This document shows, in pieces, positions 1 through 6,996 of a stretch of 64,000 nucleotides of DNA; the first letter of the stretch is position 1; every line of letters begins with the position of its first letter. The position numbers were made by a program, and so were the translations under genes. The stretch is from Chitinophaga rhizophila (GTDB lineage: Bacteria; Bacteroidota; Bacteroidia; Chitinophagales; Chitinophagaceae), in assembly GCF_019492185.1 (NCBI RefSeq), contig NZ_JAICCF010000005.1, positions 310,001 to 374,000 on the forward strand. Direction: 5' to 3'. The notes under the pieces are model-generated. The model searched no databases, was not told where the DNA came from, and saw only the letters and a program-made list of their open reading frames with translations.

Positions 1-794
1 TTGTACTGAGCGTAGGCAATTTTCTGGATAGCCAGGTACAGTGCGATGCCGAAACCTACGATGAAGGAAAGGGTGCCTAGTGCGCCGAAGAGGTGCATAG
101 GACGTTTTCCGAATTTACTGATGAACATGATGGACGCCAGATCGAGGAAGCCGTTGATGAAGCGTTCCAGTCCGAACTTGGAGGTGCCGTACTTACGTGC
201 GCGGTGTTCAACTACTTTCTCACCGATCTTTCTGAATCCATTCCATTTAGCGATAACAGGAATATACCGGTGCATTTCACCATATACTTCTATGCTTTTA
301 ATGACTTTGCGGCGGTAAGATTTAAGTCCGCAATTCATATCATGCAGGTGTACACCACTCATCCGGGTAGTGGTGTAGTTGTATAATTTAGAAGGAAGGT
401 TTTTTGTAAGTCTGCTGTCATAACGTTTTTTCTTCCAGCCACTCACCAGGTCAAAGCCATCTTCCTTGATCATGCGGTAGAGTTCAGGAATTTCGTCAGG
501 ACTATCCTGCAGGTCTGCATCCATCGTAATGATTACGTCGCCCTGAGAGGCTCTGAAACCTTCATTGAGGGCAGCAGATTTACCGTAGTTACGTTGGAAC
601 TTGATCCCTTTTACGTTAGGATTGGCGGCTGCGATTTGCTGGATGATATCCCAGGAATTATCAGTGCTGCCATCATCTATCATCCATACCTCATATGAGT
701 ATCGATGCTCCTGCATGACACGGTCAATCCAGGCGGCCAGTTCAGGCAGTGATTCTTCTTCGTTTTTTAAGGGAACGATTACGGAAATATCCAT
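1..794 (-). CDS. GT2 glycosyltransferase, C-terminus cut by window edge
   Basis: The gene begins at ATG 794 and stays open to base 1, so 264 codons are visible and the C-terminus lies outside the window. The start MDISVIVPLKNEEES is the classic N-terminus of GT-A fold family 2 transferases. It is followed by the nucleotide-binding IDDGSTDNS motif, the MDADLQDSP metal-binding DxD motif, and a hydrophobic stretch near the cut end (ALGTLSFIVGFGIALYLAI) that should be the first of two membrane helices. This is the layout of bacterial DPM1/GtrB/ArnC-like enzymes, which transfer a sugar from a nucleotide donor to a polyprenyl phosphate at the inner membrane. The acceptor and sugar cannot be read from sequence. 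It lies 50 bases downstream of the DUF4199 gene and is probably the last visible gene of that operon. Confidence 0.9.
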   Translation of the reverse strand, partial: MDISVIVPLKNEEESLPELAAWIDRVMQEHRYSYEVWMIDDGSTDNSWDIIQQIAAANPNVKGIKFQRNYGKSAALNEGFRASQGDVIITMDADLQDSPDEIPELYRMIKEDGFDLVSGWKKKRYDSRLTKNLPSKLYNYTTTRMSGVHLHDMNCGLKSYRRKVIKSIEVYGEMHRYIPVIAKWNGFRKIGEKVVEHRARKYGTSKFGLERFINGFLDLASIMFISKFGKRPMHLFGALGTLSFIVGFGIALYLAIQKIAYAQY

Positions 795-844
795 GTGTTA
801 TAACAATGTGTTTAGGATGCTTGTCTATCTAATTAAGTGCCAAT

Positions 845-1384
845 CTATGCAATACGCTTTTTACGGATAATAACCGCCAGTATTGCAGCAACCACAAAGT
901 CAAGGAATAATCCGGTAAAGTAGGATAGCATGCTTGCTACGAAAGTCAGGCTATAGTCTTGTTGTTTCAGCTTGGTCAGTGCATCATTGAGGTCTGCATC
1001 AGTTATTCCCTGGGTATTATGGGACTGCTGCATCTCTTCAAGCATCTTCAGGTCCATGGCTTTCATACGGGCGGGCAGCTCTGGATCTATATAGTTACAA
1101 ACGATATAGGTAAGCAGGGTACCTGCCAGTGTGCCGATCACAAAGGTGGTAAAGATTGGCTGGATAGCGTCTTTAAAACCAATAAAACCACCTAGATGCC
1201 TGCGTTTTTCGAGACCGGCAAGCAAACCGATGATAGCGCAGATAAAAAGTTGTATAAAGCTGAATTTCAGGCTGAAAAAGGTAGGCTGATCCGTATAATA
1301 GAGGGCAATACCGGTAGCTATAACTACTACAGCAGCGATCACTCCCCATTTCAGACCGGGATTAGGATATGTTGCATTACTCAT
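845..1384 (-). CDS. DUF4199 family membrane protein
   Basis: A 179-residue protein with four hydrophobic segments: two near the N-terminus (GVIAAVVVIATGIALYY and an LFICAIIGLLAGL stretch), one in the middle (FVIGTLAGTLLTYIVC) and one at the C-terminus (FLDFVVAAILAVIIRKK). The segment between the third and fourth is charged and probably soluble. This fits the Bacteroidota-specific DUF4199 family, whose function is unknown. ATG 1384 is chosen over an in-frame TTG two codons upstream. The gene starts 14 bases after the stop of the dihydroorotase-like gene and is followed by the GT2 gene, so the three are probably co-transcribed. A role in membrane or lipid-linked sugar processes is only a guess from position. 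Confidence 0.75.
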   Translation of the reverse strand: MSNATYPNPGLKWGVIAAVVVIATGIALYYTDQPTFFSLKFSFIQLFICAIIGLLAGLEKRRHLGGFIGFKDAIQPIFTTFVIGTLAGTLLTYIVCNYIDPELPARMKAMDLKMLEEMQQSHNTQGITDADLNDALTKLKQQDYSLTFVASMLSYFTGLFLDFVVAAILAVIIRKKRIA

Positions 1385-1398
1385 ACACAAATGACTAT

Positions 1399-2658
1399 TT
1401 AAAGTTGGGCATATTGGCCGTTGATGATTCCTTTCACACTGCCTTTCAATTCTGCGCCAATATACGCTGAATTTTTAGACTTGCTGGCCAGATGCGCTGT
1501 GGTGAGTATCCATTCCTGCTCAGGATCGAATATAGTCAGATTGGCAGTTGAGCCTTCTGTAAGTGTTAATTCTGGCAGACCGAAGATCTTTCTTGGTTGT
1601 GCAGATAGCATTTCGATCAGTCTTTCGACAGATACATCCGGGAGATGCTTACGCAGTACGCCGAATGCACTTTCCAGCCCGATCATTCCATTTTTGGCAT
1701 ATTCAAACTCAACTTGTTTAGCATCCCAGTCCTGCGGAAGGTGATGAGTAGCAAAGCAATCAACAACACCTGTTTTAACTGCATCCCGTAATGCCTGGAC
1801 GTCTTCTGCGCTACGCAGTGGCGGGTTAAGTTTCAGGTTTGAATCATAAGTAAGCAGATGCGCATCGGTCAGGGAGATGTGGTAAGGGGTTACAGAGCAG
1901 GTAACCTTGATACCTTTACCTTTTGCATGAGCGATGAGTTCTGCTGATTTACGTGTACTGATACCCGTGAAGTGGATACGGGAGTCGGTATATTGAGCCA
2001 ATTCGATGTCACGTTGGATGATCAGTTCTTCTGAGATAGCAGGTTTTCCCGGCATGCCCAGCTGCGTACTGTATACGCCTTCGTGCATCAGACCATGTGC
2101 GGAGATGCTATGATCATCTGGCAGCTGGATGATGGTACCGTTCACCGCCTTTACATACTGCAGGGCTTTGAGCATAATGCCTGGTGACTGAATAGGCTTG
2201 AGGCCATCAGAGAATGCAGCTGCACCCGCAAGCTTCATTTCATACATTTCTGCCAGCGAAGTGCCTTCCAGGTTTTTGGTTACAGCTCCGATAGGCAGTA
2301 CCTGTACAGCCCCGTAACGGGTACGGCTTAGTACATATTCTATCTGTGCTTTGGTATGCAGGGCCGGTTGGGTGTTAGGCACTATCATCACAGTGGTATA
2401 GCCACCTTTTGCAGCAGCGTTAACTCCACTCTGGAGGTCTTCCTTATATTCCTGACCAGGATCGCTGAAATGAGCGAAGAGGTCTGTCCATCCGAGGGAC
2501 ACATGCAGGTTATCTCCTGATACCACCTGTGCCTGCGGAGAGGAAATCCCTTTCCCGATCTGCCGGATGATACCGTTCTCAATTAAAATATCCTGCTGCT
2601 GTCCGTGAAATGGGGACGATGGTGCGACTACCTGAACGTTTTTGAGTAATATTTGCAT
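1399..2658 (-). CDS. Dihydroorotase-like amidohydrolase, probably metal-free (PyrC homolog)
   Basis: A 419-residue amidohydrolase-superfamily protein with the overall plan of type I dihydroorotase. It has an N-terminal beta-sandwich half, a TIM barrel, and the tail that closes the sandwich (NLTIFDPEQEWIL, GSVKGIINGQ). Genuine dihydroorotases bind two zinc ions through a DxHxH motif, an H-x(2)-H pair before ST, a TPHH motif and a TDH motif. Here these read DLFAH (residues 59-63; first His is Phe), HFTGIST (229-235; second His is Gly), TPYH (257-260; His to Tyr) and ATHH (303-306; Asp to His). Most metal ligands are therefore missing. This matches known non-catalytic dihydroorotase paralogs that act as partners of aspartate transcarbamoylase, but automated pipelines will call it pyrC. 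A promoter-like element lies just upstream at 2713-2746. Confidence 0.8.
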   Translation of the reverse strand: MQILLKNVQVVAPSSPFHGQQQDILIENGIIRQIGKGISSPQAQVVSGDNLHVSLGWTDLFAHFSDPGQEYKEDLQSGVNAAAKGGYTTVMIVPNTQPALHTKAQIEYVLSRTRYGAVQVLPIGAVTKNLEGTSLAEMYEMKLAGAAAFSDGLKPIQSPGIMLKALQYVKAVNGTIIQLPDDHSISAHGLMHEGVYSTQLGMPGKPAISEELIIQRDIELAQYTDSRIHFTGISTRKSAELIAHAKGKGIKVTCSVTPYHISLTDAHLLTYDSNLKLNPPLRSAEDVQALRDAVKTGVVDCFATHHLPQDWDAKQVEFEYAKNGMIGLESAFGVLRKHLPDVSVERLIEMLSAQPRKIFGLPELTLTEGSTANLTIFDPEQEWILTTAHLASKSKNSAYIGAELKGSVKGIINGQYAQL

Positions 2659-2712
2659 GCTTTACTATGTACTAACTGTGTCTATACCTTTTCTGAGAAA
2701 AAATACCGGCAG

Positions 2713-2746
2713 CAAAAGTAATAGAAATTCGGCTGATGCCGCACAA
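2713..2746 (-). promoter_or_regulatory. Predicted Bacteroidota promoter for the dihydroorotase-like operon
   Basis: Read on the minus strand there is a TTG (2744-2746), 23 bases, then TACTTTTG (2713-2720). This matches the phylum consensus TTG-N17-23-TAnnTTTG at the long end of the spacing. Transcription would start near 2706, about 48 bases before ATG 2658. Confidence 0.5.
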
Positions 2747-2930
2747 TTAGGTACATTTTCCTTTAGAGATACTTCTGCTGATACAAATCTGATACAGGCT
2801 TTATATAGATGATTACCATATATTTAGACTTATTCCAGCAGGTTTGTTTGTGCGCTATATACTTGCTGATGTCAGCTAATTCTAATATGCTGACAGAGAT
2901 CACTGGTTCTGATTTATTATATTTTATCTA

Positions 2931-2938
2931 TATATTTG
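2931..2938 (+). promoter_or_regulatory. Predicted -7 box of the surface-protein operon
   Basis: TATATTTG matches TAnnTTTG exactly and lies about 60 bases before the first start codon. I do not see a clean -33 TTG at the right distance, so only the -7 half is supported. It would drive the whole 2998-22447 operon. Confidence 0.4.
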
Positions 2939-2997
2939 CATAAAATTGATACCGTTGTCTTGATTGGGGACCTGATTTTAAATGAAAACCCGAACTG

Positions 2998-4746
2998 TTG
3001 CGTAAGTTTTACCCGACCTATACCCGTATCGTAAACAAATTACGGCCCTTGATCCTGTTTACTGCTGTTCTGTGCTGTATGAGTCATACATTATCAGCAC
3101 AGCGGTTAGATGCTATTGGCAAAGAAAAGCCATTGAAAATTACTGGCGGTCTCGGACTGGAACAGATAGCCTATTGGTCCTCCGGACTGGGCGACGGACG
3201 GAGGGATCCCTATAACTTTTTTCTCAATGGTAACCTCAATATCGACCTGTATGGATGGTCAGTGCCTTTCAGTTTTAATTACTCAAATCAGAGCAACATC
3301 GCATTTTCCCAGCCTTTCAATCAATATGGCCTGACGCCCACTTATAAGTGGATCACCGGGCATATCGGCTATTCCAGCATGAATTTCTCCAGTTATACAC
3401 TGGCAGGGCACTTGTTTAATGGTATTGGTGTAGACCTTGCTCCGCCGGGCCGCTTTAAGTTCAGTGTTATGTATGGCAGGTTGCAAAAGTCGGTGGAGGC
3501 AGATACGCTGCGAAGCGATATCATACCTGCCTACAGGCGAATGGGCTATGGCTTTAAAGCCGGCTACAGTACAGGAAAAGATAATATAGAAGTGATGCTG
3601 TTCCGAGGGAAAGATGATGAAAACTCTATTCGTCCGCTACCAGAGATATATACACTAACACCCCAGGAGAATATAGCTATGGGGCTCAATGTCTCGAAGC
3701 AGGTCTTTAAAAGGCTATTGTTCAATGCCGAGGTAGCAGTAAGCGCCCTCACCAGGGACACCCGTGCGGCAACAGACAGTGCCGGAACTGTAAAGGTACC
3801 CACTGCTGGACTTATCAGCAGTAACAGTTCTACTGCTTTATATAGCGCCTACAAGGCAGGTCTGGGATATAATGGCGATCATTATACACTGGGCATCGGG
3901 TATGAATGGGTGGCACCGGAATACAAAACATTGGGTGCATACTATTTTACCAACGACTTTGAGAACATCACTGGTAATCTCCAGGTACGTATGCTGAAAG
4001 ACAGAATGACTGCCGCTGTAAATGCAGGTGTGCAAAGAAACAACCTGAACAATGATAAGCTGAGTACGATGCGCCGTTTTGTAGGTGCGGTGAATATCGG
4101 CATGGCAGCTACCAAAAAGCTTAATCTGAACCTCAGCTACTCTAACTTCCAGTCGTTCGTTAATATACGGTCGGAGTTTGACTACCTGAATCAGCTTACC
4201 CCTTATGAGAACCTGGACACGCTGAACTATACGCAGTTGTCTAGTAACGCGACCGCAGGCTTTAATTATAATCTGTCCCGCAGTAAGGAAAAGATGCAGA
4301 TGCTGGTGTGCAACCTGTCGTATATGCAGTCATCAGATAAGCAGGGTGGCGTAAAGCAGGCTTCCGGAGCAGCATTTTACAACCTTAATACATCCTATAA
4401 TCTTCAGCTTATACCAAAGCAGATGTCAGTAATGGCGGGGTTTAACGCTAACAGAAGCTCCTCCACAGAAATGTCTTCTCTTACACTGGGGCCAACTATT
4501 GGTGTGAATAAAACCATATTGGAGAAGAAAATGCGCCTTAGCGGAACCGTTTCCTGGAACAGCAGTTATACCAATGGCGAGAACACATCCCGCATACTGA
4601 CAGCGAGAGCTGGCAGTGCCTATACCATCAGGAAAGTCCATAGCCTGAATCTGAATATTATAGCATTGGACCGTACCAATACCAGGGGCAGCAGCAGGAA
4701 TGTATCTGAGCTGACCACTACACTGGGATATAATTATAATTTTTAA
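2998..4746 (+). CDS. Putative outer-membrane beta-barrel protein, first gene of surface-toxin operon
   Basis: A 582-residue protein with a signal peptide (hydrophobic LRPLILFTAVLCCMSHTLSAQ, cleavage expected after SAQ). The rest is made of alternating hydrophobic and polar strands rich in Tyr, Asn and Gly, and it ends in LGYNYNF with a C-terminal Phe, as outer-membrane barrels do. No family is recognised; it is longer than the PorP/SprF partners usually found beside SprB-type adhesins. The start is TTG 2998: no in-frame ATG precedes the signal peptide, and the first internal ATG would cut into it. The next gene follows after 6 bases. A pore or anchor for the large secreted proteins downstream is an inference from position only. 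Confidence 0.65.
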   Translation: MRKFYPTYTRIVNKLRPLILFTAVLCCMSHTLSAQRLDAIGKEKPLKITGGLGLEQIAYWSSGLGDGRRDPYNFFLNGNLNIDLYGWSVPFSFNYSNQSNIAFSQPFNQYGLTPTYKWITGHIGYSSMNFSSYTLAGHLFNGIGVDLAPPGRFKFSVMYGRLQKSVEADTLRSDIIPAYRRMGYGFKAGYSTGKDNIEVMLFRGKDDENSIRPLPEIYTLTPQENIAMGLNVSKQVFKRLLFNAEVAVSALTRDTRAATDSAGTVKVPTAGLISSNSSTALYSAYKAGLGYNGDHYTLGIGYEWVAPEYKTLGAYYFTNDFENITGNLQVRMLKDRMTAAVNAGVQRNNLNNDKLSTMRRFVGAVNIGMAATKKLNLNLSYSNFQSFVNIRSEFDYLNQLTPYENLDTLNYTQLSSNATAGFNYNLSRSKEKMQMLVCNLSYMQSSDKQGGVKQASGAAFYNLNTSYNLQLIPKQMSVMAGFNANRSSSTEMSSLTLGPTIGVNKTILEKKMRLSGTVSWNSSYTNGENTSRILTARAGSAYTIRKVHSLNLNIIALDRTNTRGSSRNVSELTTTLGYNYNF

Positions 4747-4752
4747 AGCAGA

Positions 4753-6996
4753 GTGAACTTGTTTAAACGTACCAGATATATACTTGGGTTACTGCTGACC
4801 ATATTGTCATGTTTTAATACGGCTTTTGCACAGACGAGTTATCCCGTAATGGCGACAATGCAGATCAATCCGCCTTACAGTCTGTACCTCAATGACTATG
4901 CAGCGCCGGATCTGCAACGTATGCAGGTTCACCTGCTGCTAAAAGATATTGCAGTAACAAATTATAAGTGCAGGCTCAGAATAAAGATTGAAGGGTTTGG
5001 TATTACACTGCAGAGTAAACCTGCATTTTATACAGTACCGGTTGTGCTACAGGGAGGAGAAATGCAGACACTCAGTGGTACCGACCTGGCTGTGTATCTC
5101 AATCCCCAGAACCTGCTGATCCAGGGGATGGATACAAAAGCATTTGGCAGACAAGGGGCTAAGTTGCCCGAAGGTATTTACCGGTTTTCGGTAGAAGTAT
5201 TGGACTACACCAGGAATATAGTGGTATCCAATCAGGGAAATGCAGTAGTCTCTACCTTCCTGAGCTACCCACCTATCATTAACCTTCCTATGGCCAACAG
5301 CAAAGTCGATGCAATGGAACCTCAGAACCTGGTGTTCCAATGGGTGCCACGTCATACTGCTTCCTTTAATGCAGCGTTTAATGTAGCCTATAAATTCAGG
5401 ATGGTTGAGTTAATCCCTGCTAACCGGGACCCTAATGATGCCTTACGCACTACCCGTCCTGTGTATGAAACAATGACTGCACAGACTATACTGATATATG
5501 GCCCGGGAGAGCCCATGCTTACCCCTGGAAAGAATTATGCAGTACAGATCCAGGCAATAGAAGCAGATGGGAAGGATATGTTTATTAATGACGGTTTCAG
5601 CGAGGCTGTAAGATTTACCTATGGAGAGAAATGTGGTGTTCCGGCAGATGTCATTGCTGCTGTTGCAGGTAAGCACGAATTAAAGCTGACCTGGGCTCCC
5701 GGTGTGTCGCAACAGGCTTTTACTATCAGGTATAGAGAAGCTGGGGATCATCCTTCTCAGTGGTATGAAGAGAATAGTTATCTGCCTCAGTATACTATTA
5801 CCGGACTTAAAGCTGGGAAAAAGTACGAGTACCAGGTGAATGCACAATGTATGTGGGGATATGGTGATTATTCGACTATACAGTCATTTAACATGCCTGA
5901 TGAGAACCTAGAGAAAGGCGATTTTGTATGCGGAAAGGTAGTCACTGAGAAAGAAAATACTAACCAGAAAGGACTGGAACAGCTAAAAGAAGGAGACATC
6001 ATCACTGCGGGAGACTTTAAAGTATCTATTAAGAGAGCAGAAGGCGCTAATGGTTCATTCAGCGGGACAGGTAAGATTAAGGTGCCTTATTTGGACATGG
6101 TCACCTTGCCGGTAGTGTTTAAGAATATCAGCGTGAATACTGACAAGAAAATGTATGCTGGCGTCATAGAGCTGCAAAGGGAGAATATCGAGGACGTGAC
6201 GAAGGATATGAATGAAGCGCTGGATAACTACCTGGACAATATCACAGATATTGTCACAAAGATAGATACTGCAGGTCTGAAAGCAATTGATGCCGCAGCA
6301 ATGTTATCTGACCTGGAAAAGATGAAAGGTTGGGATGAGTTAGATAATGCTACGCTTGAAAAGCTGGGTGAAATAGGCACTAAACTCCAGGAGTTACAGC
6401 AGTTGAAAGAAGACCAGCAGCTCACGCCTGAAGAAAAGCAGACAAAGGCAAAGCAGGTGGCTGAGCAACTGAAAAAGCTTTCTGAACAGGCCAAAGATAT
6501 GCTCAGGCAAGCACTGGATGAAGTGAAGAAATTGCTTGGCCTGTTCCGTAGAGGAGTGAAAGAACTACGCCAGGAATACACGGATGAGAAGATTGATAGT
6601 CTGCGGAAAGACTTTGATGAGAAATACAATAAAGCGAAAGAATTTATAGATAAACATAATAGTCAATTAGGCTTCAAGATCTCAGATGAAACCGATAATT
6701 CAGTTACAAAAGTTGTTGATGTAACGGAAAGTGCGTTGAAGACCTTACCAGATGTCATTGCTGCTTTCCAGTCTGCACAACAGAAACTGGACCTGGCGAC
6801 TATTGTGAAAATTCTCGACAACAGTAAGTCTGAGCAGGATGAGAAGAAAGTAGTTGACATGCTTAAAATAAAGGATCAGCCGTTTAGCGCCTTTATCAGC
6901 AATGCACTTAAGATCAGCAAAGAGGAAGAAATATTGCCGGATGTGAAAACATCCATATTAAACTGGGTAAATGAAGTTCTTGAAAAGATACATTAA
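4753..6996 (+). CDS. Secreted TANFOR/FN3-like protein with long coiled coil
   Basis: A 747-residue protein starting at GTG 4753 with a clear signal peptide (YILGLLLTILSCFNTAFAQ). Residues about 30-180 resemble the TANFOR domain named from Tannerella forsythia (NPPYSLYLNDYAAPDLQ, then a beta-rich segment ending in LPEGIYRFSVEVLDY); this call is from memory of the pattern. A fibronectin type III domain occupies about 295-385 (LKLTWAPG ... YTITGLKAGKKYEYQVNAQC). A beta-rich stretch then leads into a Glu/Lys/Leu-rich helical part from about 480 to 660 that should form a coiled coil. It overlaps the next gene by 26 bases, suggesting translational coupling. It is probably a periplasmic or surface adaptor for the adjacent toxin-like protein; that role is inferred. 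Confidence 0.65.
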   Translation: MNLFKRTRYILGLLLTILSCFNTAFAQTSYPVMATMQINPPYSLYLNDYAAPDLQRMQVHLLLKDIAVTNYKCRLRIKIEGFGITLQSKPAFYTVPVVLQGGEMQTLSGTDLAVYLNPQNLLIQGMDTKAFGRQGAKLPEGIYRFSVEVLDYTRNIVVSNQGNAVVSTFLSYPPIINLPMANSKVDAMEPQNLVFQWVPRHTASFNAAFNVAYKFRMVELIPANRDPNDALRTTRPVYETMTAQTILIYGPGEPMLTPGKNYAVQIQAIEADGKDMFINDGFSEAVRFTYGEKCGVPADVIAAVAGKHELKLTWAPGVSQQAFTIRYREAGDHPSQWYEENSYLPQYTITGLKAGKKYEYQVNAQCMWGYGDYSTIQSFNMPDENLEKGDFVCGKVVTEKENTNQKGLEQLKEGDIITAGDFKVSIKRAEGANGSFSGTGKIKVPYLDMVTLPVVFKNISVNTDKKMYAGVIELQRENIEDVTKDMNEALDNYLDNITDIVTKIDTAGLKAIDAAAMLSDLEKMKGWDELDNATLEKLGEIGTKLQELQQLKEDQQLTPEEKQTKAKQVAEQLKKLSEQAKDMLRQALDEVKKLLGLFRRGVKELRQEYTDEKIDSLRKDFDEKYNKAKEFIDKHNSQLGFKISDETDNSVTKVVDVTESALKTLPDVIAAFQSAQQKLDLATIVKILDNSKSEQDEKKVVDMLKIKDQPFSAFISNALKISKEEEILPDVKTSILNWVNEVLEKIH

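Larger units (their letters stand above)
2659..2997. other. Divergent intergenic region
   Basis: About 340 AT-rich bases between the divergent dihydroorotase-like operon and the large surface-protein operon. It holds predicted promoter elements for both directions and no convincing gene. A short reading frame of seven codons, MKTRTVA (2982-3005), ends just inside the first gene of the rightward operon. Confidence 0.5.

Noticed and set aside
6228..6629. Ser-rich minus-strand frame opposite the coiled-coil region
   Set aside because: A Ser/Phe-rich frame opposite a Lys/Glu-rich coiled coil is the expected antisense artefact.
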